From the NCBI GenBank assembly GCA_038043285.1, contig JBBTCJ010000124.1:1-21904 (forward strand): a stretch of 21,904 bases of DNA, in the 5' to 3' direction. The translations under genes and the position numbers were made by a program. Source of the stretch: JBBTCJ01 sp038043285. Its GTDB lineage: Bacteria > Planctomycetota > Phycisphaerae > UBA1845. Below, in pieces: positions 7,569 through 15,393 of this stretch. The notes under the pieces were generated by a model. That model did no database searches, was not told the DNA's origin, and was given only the letters and a program-made list of their open reading frames with translations. Within the stretch, counting starts at the first letter, position 1, and the number at the start of each line of letters is the position of its first letter.

Positions 7569-8840
7569 TTACAACTCCCGCAGCGTGTGCCCCATCTTGT
7601 CGCGCTTGGTCCGAAGGTAATGGACGTTGAAGTGGTTCGAGGGAACTTCCAGCGCCACCTGCTCGGCGATCGATATACCGTACACCTCCAGCCGGCTGAC
7701 CTTCTTGGGGTTGTTGGTGAGAATGCGCAGGCGGCGCAGGCCCAGATCGCGGAGAATGTGCGCCCCGACGCCGTAGTCCCGTCGGTCGACGGGAAGCCCG
7801 AGCCGCTGATTGGCTTCGACGGTGTCGAGTCCCTCGTCTTGCAGCTTGTAAGCGCGGAGTTTGTTGTGCAGCCCGATGCCGCGCCCCTCCTGGCGAAGAT
7901 AGAGTACCGCTCCCCGGCCCTCGCGCTGGATCATCTGCATGGAAGCGTCGAGCTGCCCGCCGCAATCGCAGCGAAGCGAATGGAACACGTGACCGGTCAT
8001 GCACTCGGACTCGACGCGGACCAGGACCGGGTCTTCGTATACGCGGGGGGCGCCGGAGGCGTCGTGTTCGCCGATGCCGCCGCAGGTTAGGGCCAGGTGC
8101 GGCTCGGGATCGACGGGGGAGTGGTATTCAATGAGCGTAAACTCGCCGAAGCGTGTCGGGAGCTTGGTGGACACGCCGCGGGTTACGAACGATTCGCGCT
8201 TCATGCGATACTCGATGATGTCCGCCACGGTGTAGATGCGGATGCCGTGTTCGCCCGACAGTCGCAACAGGTCGGGCAGGCGGGCCATCGTCCCGTCGTC
8301 GTTCATGATCTCGATGATCGCGGCCGCGGGGCGAAGCCCGGCCAACCGGCACAAATCCACCGATCCCTCCGTCTGTCCCGCGCGGACCAGCACCCCGCCG
8401 TCGCGGGCCATCAGCGGGCTCACGTGGCCCGGGCGCAGCAGGTCGGTCGGTTTGGTGTCCGGCGCGCAGGCGACTTCAATGGTCTTGGCCCGGTCCCAGG
8501 TGGAGACGCCGGTGGTCACGCCGAAGCGGGCGTCGGCGTCGATGGTGACGGTGAAGGCGGTCCCGAATCGCGTCGTATTCTGCGACGCTTGCAGCGGGAG
8601 GTTGAGTTCCTCGCAGCGCTGCCGGGTCATCGGCAGGCACAGCACGCCGCGCCCGGCCTTGAGCATGAAGTTGACCGCCTCCGGCGTGATCTTCTGGGCG
8701 GACATCACCAGGTCGCCTTCGTTTTCACGGTCCTCGTCGTCGACAAGAATGATGAAGCGCCCCGCTTGCAGGTCTTCAAACGCCTGCTCGATCGGTGAGA
8801 ACGGTCGGTCAGTCACAAGGTCATCCCCCGGTGTGGGCAT
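7569..8840 (-). CDS. ribBA: Bifunctional DHBP synthase / GTP cyclohydrolase II
   Basis: This two-domain riboflavin enzyme has 423 aa. The N-terminal RibB half makes 3,4-dihydroxy-2-butanone 4-phosphate from ribulose 5-phosphate: DDEDRENEGDLVM (34-46), GVTTGVSTWDRAKTI and RPGHVSPL. The C-terminal RibA half opens GTP: zinc ligands in SECMTGHVFHSLRCDCGGQLD, then YLRQEGRGIGL, DRRDYGVGAHIL and NNPKK. One oddity is that the RibB motif normally reading GHTEA is GQTEG (Gln156), replacing the His that binds the second Mg in E. coli RibB. ATG 8840 overlaps the pgsA stop by 20 nt. A GTG at 8816, 7 nt after GGGGGA and just past that stop, is an equally good start (415 aa). It is downstream of pgsA in a likely operon. 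Confidence 0.95.
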   Translation of the reverse strand: MPTPGDDLVTDRPFSPIEQAFEDLQAGRFIILVDDEDRENEGDLVMSAQKITPEAVNFMLKAGRGVLCLPMTRQRCEELNLPLQASQNTTRFGTAFTVTIDADARFGVTTGVSTWDRAKTIEVACAPDTKPTDLLRPGHVSPLMARDGGVLVRAGQTEGSVDLCRLAGLRPAAAIIEIMNDDGTMARLPDLLRLSGEHGIRIYTVADIIEYRMKRESFVTRGVSTKLPTRFGEFTLIEYHSPVDPEPHLALTCGGIGEHDASGAPRVYEDPVLVRVESECMTGHVFHSLRCDCGGQLDASMQMIQREGRGAVLYLRQEGRGIGLHNKLRAYKLQDEGLDTVEANQRLGLPVDRRDYGVGAHILRDLGLRRLRILTNNPKKVSRLEVYGISIAEQVALEVPSNHFNVHYLRTKRDKMGHTLREL

Positions 8841-9417
8841 GTTGTTCCGCGGCGAATCGGTTCCCCACGCGGACGTAATCCGCCAGTGCGACGACCGCGA
8901 AAGCGCTCGCCACCCACCACGTCGCCGGCCAGGCGCGCTGCACCAGCGGCGGCAGGTCCGGGGCGGCCAGCGCATAAGCCACCATCATCAATTGTACCAG
9001 GGTGCAGGCTTTTCCCAAAGTTCGCGGCTGAACAAAGAACTGCCCCGTCGTGGCATACACCAGTGCGAATCCGATGACCGTCAGCACGTCCTTCCCAATG
9101 GCGATCACCGGAACCCAACTCGGCAGGCGATACCCCGGCAGGGCCGTCGATTCGATCGCCAGCAGGATCACGGCTGAGGTAATGAGCAGCTTGTCACCAA
9201 TCGGGTCGAGGTATCGACCCAGCGGCGTGGCTTCGCCCAACCGCCGGGCGAGGAATCCGTCCAGGGCGTCGCTGACGGCCATGAGGAAAAAGAGGGCCAT
9301 GGCGCTGTAGCGCCATCCGTGCCACGACGCGTTCACGTTGAGCATGCAAATGACAAACGGCGGCACCAGGAGGATGCGCGTGATGGTGATCCGATTGGGC
9401 CAGTTCAGCCAGGGCAT
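8821..9417 (-). CDS. pgsA: CDP-diacylglycerol-glycerol-3-phosphate 3-phosphatidyltransferase
   Basis: This membrane enzyme transfers a phosphatidyl group from CDP-diacylglycerol to glycerol 3-phosphate, the first step of phosphatidylglycerol synthesis. The 198-aa protein has several hydrophobic segments and the complete CDP-alcohol phosphotransferase signature D-x2-DG-x2-AR-x8-G-x3-D-x3-D, from Asp50 (DALDGFLARRLGEATPLG, then RYLDPIGD). The N-terminal NWPNRITITRILLVP is typical of PgsA. A related CDP-alcohol transferase is possible, but length and N-terminus favour PgsA. The start has no strong ribosome binding site. The gene begins 21 nt after the thioredoxin-fold gene stops, and its end overlaps or abuts the ribBA start, so the three genes probably share a transcript. 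Confidence 0.9.
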   Translation of the reverse strand: MPWLNWPNRITITRILLVPPFVICMLNVNASWHGWRYSAMALFFLMAVSDALDGFLARRLGEATPLGRYLDPIGDKLLITSAVILLAIESTALPGYRLPSWVPVIAIGKDVLTVIGFALVYATTGQFFVQPRTLGKACTLVQLMMVAYALAAPDLPPLVQRAWPATWWVASAFAVVALADYVRVGNRFAAEQHAHTGG

Positions 9418-9438
9418 TGCGCAAGAGGGGCTGTTTGG

Positions 9439-10347
9439 TTACGGCAACGTCGAAAGCGCGGCGGAAGACGGCTCCGCCGCGGGACGCTGATGGGGGCCGG
9501 CGGCGCGATCGGCGAACCGAACGATCGCCTCGGCCGAGTTCGGCAGCTCCAGGCGCTCGACCGCGCCGTCAGGGCGCGCGATCACCATCGCGGGCAGGCG
9601 GGTCACGCCGAAACGCCGACTCGCCGCCGACACCCCCGACCAAAGCGAACCCGGACGGCAGGGAACCATCTCCGCGAAGCGGCGGTGAACCTCCGGCTGC
9701 GCGAGCATGGACTCCATTCGTCGCCGGTCGCCCGACATCCATCGTTCCAGAACAATCAACATCGGCTTGCCCGTCCGTCGAGCGATCGCCTCCGCCTCGT
9801 CGAGCGAGCGAATCCACGCGTAATCCACGGTGCGCGGCACGAATGGATCGATTCGAGGCACGGCGCCCGGCGGCGTCGAGCTGTCGACAAACGCGACGAG
9901 ATCCGCGGCGCTCATCGCCCCGACTCGGGCGTGATAGGTTCCATCCGCGTGTACCAAAATGACCGCTGGTCCGTGCACGACGCCGTATTGGGCGACGTAG
10001 CGACGATCACCCTCGTACGACCGCACCAGCATGCACTTGACGAAGGCGTGGGTCTTTCGCCCGAATTCCCCGGAACGCAGCGCGTCGTAGGTCGGATCGG
10101 CCGTCCAGGCGGCCGCGTCCTTGAAATAGATCAGCATCGGTCGCTTGCCGCCGATGCGCTCGGCCTCCGCGGATTCGTAGTCCTGATGCCATCCGCCAAG
10201 ACTCAATCCCCACAAGGAATGCGGGCGCGAACATCCGAACAGTTGAACGAGCCACGGACAAAACGCCAGGGCCATCAACACCGCGCGGGCCGCGCCACGT
10301 CCGAAATATGGCGGTCGCCGTCGTCCCGCCGCTTGTCTCGTGAACAT
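9439..10347 (-). CDS. Lipoprotein with two thioredoxin-like domains lacking CxxC
   Basis: This 302-aa protein has a basic N-terminus, a hydrophobic stretch (VLMALAFCPWLVQLFGC) and a lipobox-like LFGC, so it is probably an exported lipoprotein. Two thioredoxin-fold-like halves follow. The first contains KRPMLIYFKDAAAWTAD and later YGVVHGPAVILVHADG. The second contains GKPMLIVLERWMSGD and later FGVTRLPAMVIARPDG. In both, a cis-Pro region resembling thioredoxin (GPAVIL, LPAMVI) is present, but the redox CxxC is replaced (AAAW, MSGD), so a binding or chaperone-like role is more likely than disulfide exchange. A longer start at 10398 adds 17 residues; the shorter one gives a more normal signal peptide. 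It is first in the pgsA-ribBA gene run. The function is unknown. Confidence 0.72.
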   Translation of the reverse strand: MFTRQAAGRRRPPYFGRGAARAVLMALAFCPWLVQLFGCSRPHSLWGLSLGGWHQDYESAEAERIGGKRPMLIYFKDAAAWTADPTYDALRSGEFGRKTHAFVKCMLVRSYEGDRRYVAQYGVVHGPAVILVHADGTYHARVGAMSAADLVAFVDSSTPPGAVPRIDPFVPRTVDYAWIRSLDEAEAIARRTGKPMLIVLERWMSGDRRRMESMLAQPEVHRRFAEMVPCRPGSLWSGVSAASRRFGVTRLPAMVIARPDGAVERLELPNSAEAIVRFADRAAGPHQRPAAEPSSAALSTLP

Positions 10348-10625
10348 GGATGGTCTCGATCGTCGATCCGACTGGGCCGCGTCCCACGCCTTCCTCATCC
10401 CGACATTGTCGGGAACACGGACCGAGTTGACAACCGATCGAAAACTCCACAGAGCGACTGTCCGCGAAGCCTGGAGCGTGTTCGCACTTGGGTAGGCCAG
10501 GTGCTCGCACCTGCCTGCTCACACGGGAGTACCTCGCAGGGGCGAAAAGGGGCCATTCAATCTTCCGACGATCGGACGGCCACGCGGGAATTGCAAGCGC
10601 CTGTGGTTCAATTCGCCCCAAGCGA

Positions 10626-10660
10626 GTCTGCCCAACGGCGCGCTTCTCGTCTGGGCAGAC
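10626..10660. repeat. 9-bp perfect inverted repeat
   Basis: GTCTGCCCA (10626-10634) and TGGGCAGAC (10652-10660) form a perfect stem with a 17-nt loop. No T-run follows, so it is not an obvious terminator. Confidence 0.6.
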
Positions 10661-10901
10661 CGGGTCCGTGACCGTTCCGGCGGCACGCGAGCCGCCCCTA
10701 CCTTCTTGCCGAAGGGTCGAACTGCCGACCACGATCGAGCCGCCGGCGGCCGGGCTGAACGTGGGACACGCCCGCCACCGATTGAAGATCGCCATAAAGT
10801 GTTAGTGTATCAAATTGCGTGATTTAATATGGCGAAGCTCCCGTTAGCCATGACGGGTTGAGGTATTCCGGTGGTTCACCGCAGGTTTTTTTCCCGTTCA
10901 C

Positions 10902-10930
10902 TTGACAACTCTACAAGGTCCGAGTACCAT
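10902..10930 (+). promoter_or_regulatory. Candidate sigma70-type promoter for the pseudopilin leader
   Basis: TTGACA (10902-10907, a consensus -35) is followed after exactly 17 nt by TACCAT (10925-10930, four of six -10 bases). The flanks are AT-rich compared with the rest of the window. Transcription would start near 10937, about 550 nt before the pseudopilin ATG. Confidence 0.5.
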
Positions 10931-10962
10931 TATGGCACGGTGATTGTTTTGGGAGTGCCTCC

Positions 10963-10996
10963 GGTTGCCGGACCGCAGATTGCGGTTTCGGCAATC
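10963..10996 (+). promoter_or_regulatory. Structured hairpin in the pseudopilin leader
   Basis: GGTTGCCG (10963-10970) pairs with CGGCAATC (10989-10996), with one G-T wobble. Inside it, ACCGCA (10972-10977) pairs with TGCGGT (10981-10986) around a GAT loop. A separate short stem GGCAC/GTGCC (10934-10938, 10955-10959) lies at the presumed 5' end. The sequence does not fit the cyclic di-GMP-I or fluoride riboswitch patterns I can recall, so its role is open. Confidence 0.4.
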
Positions 10997-11489
10997 CAGT
11001 AGGTGTATCTAATATATACTGATTCGTCTTGGCGGTTTGCCATCATAACCTCATTCACCGGCAGCCCTCCCCGCAACACCTGTTGTACGCCAAAGCGTCG
11101 CTGGCTTTAGGTTCGCCTTGAGCCGTAGCGATGGCGCCTTCGCGTTCACAGCGCGATGCGCAACGTGGTCCATGGGCGGATTGGTTTTGATTCCGTGCGC
11201 ACGGGGCGTTCATGGGCTTGTCGCAGGCATCGCCTGAGGTGTTTTGTCTTCGTCCGATATTTTCGTTGAGGTCTGTGTGTGCCGGGTTTGCCGACCCCAC
11301 GGCTTGGATCGACAGCGCGATCCGGGGCGTGTCAAGCAAGCCTGGGCGAGTTAAGGATGCAATGAAGCCGCGGTAGGCAGGATAAATCCGAGGTTCCGCA
11401 CGGTTGATCCGCCCCGCATGTATCGGGCGAGATCGGCCATGAGGCTGCTCCGGGCCGTCGGCTTCGTGCGAAAGCAGAGGAGGTCTTGT

Positions 11490-12455
11490 ATGGTGAAAAA
11501 GAAATTTCGTGGCTTTACGTTGATTGAGCTTCTGGTGGTGATCGCGATCATCGCGCTGTTGATCTCGATTCTGTTGCCGAGTCTTTCCCGCGCCCGTGAA
11601 CTGAGCAAGCGGCTGGTTTGCTCGTCCAACGTCAAGGGCATCGGAACGTCCGGCAAGATCTACGCGAACGAAAACCAGGAGCGGTGGATGATCCCGGGGT
11701 TCGCGGGTTACAAGGTCAACAACGGCAACATCGACTACCGCAACGACACCGCCCAGGAGAACAATATCACCGACGGCGGCGCGGTGGGGTTCTTCCGCGT
11801 GCAGGAATCCAGGCAAGCGCCCGGAAACAGTCAAAGCAACGGGACCGAAGCGGTTTCGGTCACCCGTGCCTACTGGATGCTCGTGAGGTCGGGTAACATC
11901 ACGACCAAGCAGTTCCTCTGCCCGTCGAGTCCGGACCGCGAGGATCCGACTCAGGACTTGGATCTGTATTACGACTTCACGGCCTACGAGCACATCAGCT
12001 ACGGGTATCAGGTTCCGTTCGGTCCGCGAGACACCCAGCCGCGCGAAGGCATGGACAACCGCCAGATCATCGCCGCCGACAAGGGGCCTTTCTACGTCCG
12101 GAACCAGAACCTGGAAAGTTTCACCAACGGGAGCACCAATGCACCGTTGAAGGTTGACGACTCCCCGCAGGATTGGGCGCCGTGGAATTCTTCGAACCAC
12201 GGCGGTCGGTCGAACGGCGAAGGGCAGAACTGCCTGTACGCCGACGGCCACGCCTCGTTCAACCGCATTCCGCACGTCGGCATCGACCAGGACAACATCT
12301 ACACGGTCATGAAGAACGAGTGGAACCTGTTGCGGACCGGACTGATTCACGGCGACCCGCCGCTTGCCGTCGATCCGCCTCCGTATCCGGGCGATCACGC
12401 CCTGGGCAACGGCAACAACGACTATGCTTCGACGGACTCTTTGATTTATCCGTAA
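11490..12455 (+). CDS. Type II secretion / type IV pseudopilin-like protein (H-x-DG planctomycete type)
   Basis: This 321-aa protein has a textbook prepilin leader, MVKKKFRG, followed by FTLIELLVVIAIIALLISILLP: prepilin peptidase cleavage after Gly8, N-methylated Phe, and Glu at +5. The conserved early part SLSRARELSKRLVCSSNVKGIGTSGKIYANEN matches the large planctomycete family of PulG-like proteins, as does the C-terminal NHGGRSNGEGQNCLYADGHA (H-x(n)-DG). These proteins are exported and assembled or anchored through the N-terminal helix; their individual roles are mostly unknown. The start at 11490 follows AGGAGG by 6 nt, better than an in-frame ATG 72 nt upstream. Transcription probably begins near 10937, and an intrinsic terminator follows the gene, so it forms its own unit. 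Confidence 0.93.
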   Translation: MVKKKFRGFTLIELLVVIAIIALLISILLPSLSRARELSKRLVCSSNVKGIGTSGKIYANENQERWMIPGFAGYKVNNGNIDYRNDTAQENNITDGGAVGFFRVQESRQAPGNSQSNGTEAVSVTRAYWMLVRSGNITTKQFLCPSSPDREDPTQDLDLYYDFTAYEHISYGYQVPFGPRDTQPREGMDNRQIIAADKGPFYVRNQNLESFTNGSTNAPLKVDDSPQDWAPWNSSNHGGRSNGEGQNCLYADGHASFNRIPHVGIDQDNIYTVMKNEWNLLRTGLIHGDPPLAVDPPPYPGDHALGNGNNDYASTDSLIYP

Positions 12456-12490
12456 GCGGTCGCGTCGCGGAAAAAAGCTGAACTACGACG

Positions 12491-12533
12491 GGCGGCGATC
12501 CCGACAGAATCGGGGTCGCCGCCTTGTTTTTTT
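12491..12533 (+). terminator. Intrinsic (rho-independent) terminator of the pseudopilin gene
   Basis: GGCGGCGATCCCGA (12491-12504) pairs with TCGGGGTCGCCGCC (12510-12523), a 14-bp stem with one G-T wobble and a 5-nt loop (CAGAA), followed by TTGTTTTTTT. It lies 36 nt after the stop codon. This is the clearest terminator in the window. Confidence 0.95.
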
Positions 12534-12559
12534 GGGGACGGCAGCTACGTTGCCGTCCG

Positions 12560-12985
12560 GTGACTACTCCCCCCGAAATACCCGGCCCGCAAGTTCGTTG
12601 CACGGTTCGCCGCGGGGTCATTGGCATCCTGTCGCGCGGCGATGAACTGCTCATGATCCGCCGGGCGCCAAACGTGCCCAAAGGCGGCGCGTGGTGTTTC
12701 CCAGGCGGACATGTGGAGCCGGGCGAGACGCCGCGCCAGGCCGTTCGCCGAGAACTGGCCGAGGAACTGGGGATTGACGTCGATCCGCTCCGACGGGTCG
12801 GATCGGTCCGGGTGATGGACTCGCGCCACATTCTGGCCGTGTGGCGCGTTCGTCACGTCGGCGGTGAGTTTCGACCGGCTGAAGACGAAATCTCCGCGTT
12901 CGCCTGGCTGTCGGCGAAGGCCATCCGAGCGGTTCGACCGACGCTTCCCTCCAATGAAACCGTACTGAGCCTGTTGGGCTTGTAA
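12560..12985 (+). CDS. Nudix hydrolase (MutT-like, nucleotide-type)
   Basis: This 141-aa enzyme hydrolyses a nucleoside-diphosphate-linked substrate. The complete Nudix box G-x5-E-x7-REUxEE-x-GU is present: GHVEPGETPRQAVRRELAEE, then LGI. Around it are GVIGILSRGDELLMIRRAP, GGAWCFPGG and a C-terminal DEISAFAWLSAKAI, a layout like the bacterial nucleotide triphosphate diphosphatases that clean up or recycle dNTPs. The substrate cannot be told from sequence. The GTG at 12560 is taken as the start because an upstream in-frame ATG (12524) lies in the terminator T-run of the previous gene. No strong ribosome binding site is visible and no nearby promoter is obvious, so read-through of the terminator is possible. 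It converges with surE. Confidence 0.9.
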   Translation: MTTPPEIPGPQVRCTVRRGVIGILSRGDELLMIRRAPNVPKGGAWCFPGGHVEPGETPRQAVRRELAEELGIDVDPLRRVGSVRVMDSRHILAVWRVRHVGGEFRPAEDEISAFAWLSAKAIRAVRPTLPSNETVLSLLGL

Positions 12986-13025
12986 CCCCGATTCCACCTC
13001 AACGGCCCCGCTCCGCCGCTGTAGC

Positions 13026-13140
13026 GTCGCCCCTTGTGGGCGGCGCACACGATGCCGCGCGATACCGCGGCATCAGAGCACCGGGTGCAAGCCCGCCGGC
13101 ATGTCCGCAGGGCGGCGCCTGCGGCTCATTGTTGGCGCCG
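13026..13140. repeat. Cluster of three intergenic palindromes
   Basis: The gap between two convergent genes holds GATGCCGCG/CGCGGCATC (13051-13074, perfect 9-bp stem), a CGCCC/GGGCG stem just upstream, and a CGGCGCC/GGCGCCG stem further right. The CGCCCCTTGTGGGCGGCGC core resembles one at about 15420. There is no T-run, so termination is possible but not shown. Confidence 0.5.
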
Positions 13141-13159
13141 CGATTGCTGAGACACTGCA

Positions 13160-13888
13160 CTAGAACCGCCCGTACAACGGGATGGCCGTCACCGCGATCT
13201 CCCCATCGCGGATCACGCTGTAATCCGACGGACCGCTCACGTCGCGCAGCCAATAGGACACGCCGTAGTCGAATTGCAGCACCCGTCCGTTCTCCTGCTC
13301 GGAACGGTCGAAGTTCATCGGCATGGGATGGACCGCCACCGGGACGCGATGAATGTGCGTCTGCGGTTCCGAAGGGATCGGCGCGGGAAGATTGACGCTC
13401 CAGAAGCCCGGAGCCGGGAGCGTCTCCTTCAGCAAATCCTCCACGATGTGCCGCGTGATTTGTGCCGCCTCGTCCCAGTTGACGGGGACGTCGGTACGCA
13501 TGGCCTGCGAGACGGCGATCGCCGGGATGCCCAGGATGGCCGCCTCCCGCGCCCCGGCGATGGTCCCGGAATAGAACGTGTCCACGCCCGCGTTGGCCCC
13601 GTGATTGATCCCCGAAACAAGCAGGTCAATGGGGCGGTCCAGCAACGCCGCGAACGCCAGGCGAACGCAATCCGCCGGAGTCCCGTCCACCGCGAAGACC
13701 TTGCCCAGCGCCGCAAGCTGATGACGCTCCACGGTGATCGGACGCCGCAGGGTGATGGTGTGGCTGCACGCCGAGCGCTCCGATTTCGGTGCCACGACGT
13801 GAACCTGGCCCAACTTTCGGACCGCCTCGTAGGCGGCACGCAACCCCGCCGCCTCGTACCCGTCGTCGTTGGTCAGCACGATATTCAT
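13160..13888 (-). CDS. surE: 5'/3'-nucleotidase SurE
   Basis: This encodes a 242-aa nucleoside monophosphate phosphatase, a family that also acts on polyphosphate and serves in stationary-phase survival and nucleotide balance. The N-terminus MNIVLTNDDGYEAAG carries the metal-binding Asp8-Asp9 pair. APKSERSACSHTIT supplies the next ligand region, and LLVSGINHGANAGVDTFYSGTIAGAREA gives the Asn ligand and family signature; GIPAIAVS follows. Length is normal. The start at 13888 is chosen because SurE proteins begin directly at this motif; an in-frame start 69 nt upstream would add unrelated sequence. The ribosome binding site is weak. It is divergent from the FHA gene, with a 278-nt shared upstream region. 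Confidence 0.95.
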   Translation of the reverse strand: MNIVLTNDDGYEAAGLRAAYEAVRKLGQVHVVAPKSERSACSHTITLRRPITVERHQLAALGKVFAVDGTPADCVRLAFAALLDRPIDLLVSGINHGANAGVDTFYSGTIAGAREAAILGIPAIAVSQAMRTDVPVNWDEAAQITRHIVEDLLKETLPAPGFWSVNLPAPIPSEPQTHIHRVPVAVHPMPMNFDRSEQENGRVLQFDYGVSYWLRDVSGPSDYSVIRDGEIAVTAIPLYGRF

Positions 13889-14166
13889 GTCACGTCCGAT
13901 TATCGCACGCCCTTCGTCGCGGCGGTAGGGGCCCGGTTGCACGACGAATCCATTCAATCGTACGTTTCATTCGGTAAAGTTCGCCCAACCTCCGCGCGAT
14001 CTCAACGAAGAACTCGGCGACCGATAATGTCGCCCGCGCGGCCTGGCGGCGAACACGCCATCGCCTTCGGGGACCAATCGCCTCGGAGGCGTCAGACCGA
14101 AGCGAACACGGCGAACGCGAAGGTTCGGCGATCGCAACGAAACGAGAGGGATGGGGAACGAAGTCG

Positions 14167-15393
14167 ATGAATGCCGCCGCTGAAGTCCGCGCCCTGACGG
14201 TTCAACTCCCGGATTCTGCGCCCTTGGTGCGCGTCACCGCCGGACTGGGATCCGCAGGGCAGAAAACCTGGAACCTCCGACGTCCCGTCACTCTGCTCGG
14301 CGCCAAACGCCCCGCGCACATCGTCCTGCACGACACCGACATCAGCGCCGCACACTGTGCCGTCGTGAACACCGGAACGGAAGTGCTGCTGAAGGATTTG
14401 CACACCAGCGCAGGTACGTTCTGCAACGACCGCCGCATCGACCTCGTGGTGCTCAAGGACGGCGACGTCGTCCGGATCGGTCGAACGGCCATCCAGGTCT
14501 CCATCCAACTTCCCAACGGCCAGCAAGCCGACGACTCCGGTTGCGGTTTGCAATATTGCGACCCGACAAAATTTTTGCACCCCGTCGGCTTACAGCTCAC
14601 CCACACCGAACTCCGCTGGAAACTGGACGACGCGATCGTGCTCATCGGACGGCACGACAAGGCCGCCGTCCGGCTGGACCATTCCGACATCGCCCCGCGG
14701 CACGCCTTGCTCTTTCGATTCCGCGACCTCCCCGCGATCTTCGATCTCGGCGCCAGCGCCTGCGGCCTGCTGGTCAACGAGCAAGTCACCTCGCTGACGC
14801 CGCTGGGACACAACGACCAGATCGTCCTCGGACCGTTCATTCTCCGCGTGGATTGTGAGTCCGCTCCGCCGGTCACGGCGACCAAGTCGGCTGCGCCGCC
14901 CGTGCCCTCGACGCCTCGTGAACGTGACCACGCCAACGACTCTCGGCCCAACGCCGGCGCCGAACCCGATCCGATTGAACAGGGTCTGCGTTCAGCCTGG
15001 AACGAAATGAACTCCTGGCAAGGCGCTCGCCGTCCGAATGAATCCGCAATGGACGAGCGTGAGAGCAACCTGACCTCGCGCGAGACCGAGATCGAAGCCC
15101 GCGACGCCGCCCTGCGAGGAAAACTACACGACCTCAGTCAGTTCAACGAACAGATCCTTGCCCGCGAGCGCCAGGTGGCTGCGATGGCGGCCCGCGTGCA
15201 GGCTGACGGCGACGCCCTGCTCGCCGAGCGAACGGCCTTCGACGCCCGCGCCGCAGAACTTGACAAGCGGGAGAAGGAACAGACCCGCCGTGAAAACGCC
15301 GTGTCCCAGCGCTGGTCCCGCCTGATGTCCACCGAGTGCCCGCACTGCAAGAAGCCCATCGGCCGTGGAAACCTCGAAGCCGACGGTCGGTAG
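14167..15393 (+). CDS. Twin-FHA-domain coiled-coil protein with CPHC tail
   Basis: This 408-aa, probably cytoplasmic protein has two forkhead-associated-like domains. The first (about 22-112) has LLGAKRPAHIVL, DISAAHC and LHTSAGTFCND. The second (about 145-235) has LIGRHDKAAVRL, DIAPRHALL and NDQIVLG. FHA domains normally bind phosphothreonine through Gly-Arg, Ser and Asn; here the first lacks the Arg (GA at 45-46) and the second has Ala176 in place of the Ser, so phosphopeptide binding may be altered. A Pro-rich linker is followed by a long charged coiled coil (about 300-385) and a CPHCKKPIG knuckle (Cys391, Cys394) near the C-terminus. It lies upstream of and on the same strand as the five-gene cassette at 15836, separated by 442 nt. 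The role is unknown. Confidence 0.8.
   Translation: MNAAAEVRALTVQLPDSAPLVRVTAGLGSAGQKTWNLRRPVTLLGAKRPAHIVLHDTDISAAHCAVVNTGTEVLLKDLHTSAGTFCNDRRIDLVVLKDGDVVRIGRTAIQVSIQLPNGQQADDSGCGLQYCDPTKFLHPVGLQLTHTELRWKLDDAIVLIGRHDKAAVRLDHSDIAPRHALLFRFRDLPAIFDLGASACGLLVNEQVTSLTPLGHNDQIVLGPFILRVDCESAPPVTATKSAAPPVPSTPRERDHANDSRPNAGAEPDPIEQGLRSAWNEMNSWQGARRPNESAMDERESNLTSRETEIEARDAALRGKLHDLSQFNEQILARERQVAAMAARVQADGDALLAERTAFDARAAELDKREKEQTRRENAVSQRWSRLMSTECPHCKKPIGRGNLEADGR

Larger units (their letters stand above)
10348..11489. other. Long gene-free, palindrome-rich intergenic region
   Basis: I find no credible gene over 1.1 kb. The left part carries hairpins: CCCGAC/GTCGGG (10399-10413), AGGC-C-AGGTG against CACCTGCCT (10493-10515), GTCTGCCCA/TGGGCAGAC (10626-10660) and GGCGGC/GCCGCC (10679-10696). 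The right part, from about 10800, is clearly more AT-rich. It holds a promoter (10902-10930) and a long untranslated leader for the pseudopilin gene at 11490. Minus-strand open frames here are long only because stop codons are rare at this GC content. Confidence 0.6.

Noticed and set aside
7261..7620. Possible gene containing the repeated peptide ADQNRDRHGAV
   Set aside because: The peptide repeat is just the translation of the intergenic DNA repeat, and the frame runs into ribBA in antisense.
10963..10996. Cyclic di-GMP-I riboswitch upstream of the pseudopilin gene
   Set aside because: CCTCCGG and AGTAGGT fragments are suggestive, but the GCAAAGCC core and the tetraloop-receptor arrangement are absent.
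11055..12398. Long minus-strand open frame (447 aa) covering the pseudopilin gene and its leader
   Set aside because: It is antisense to a clear pseudopilin gene with a strong ribosome binding site and terminator, has no recognisable motif, and is explained by the lack of stop codons in GC-rich DNA.
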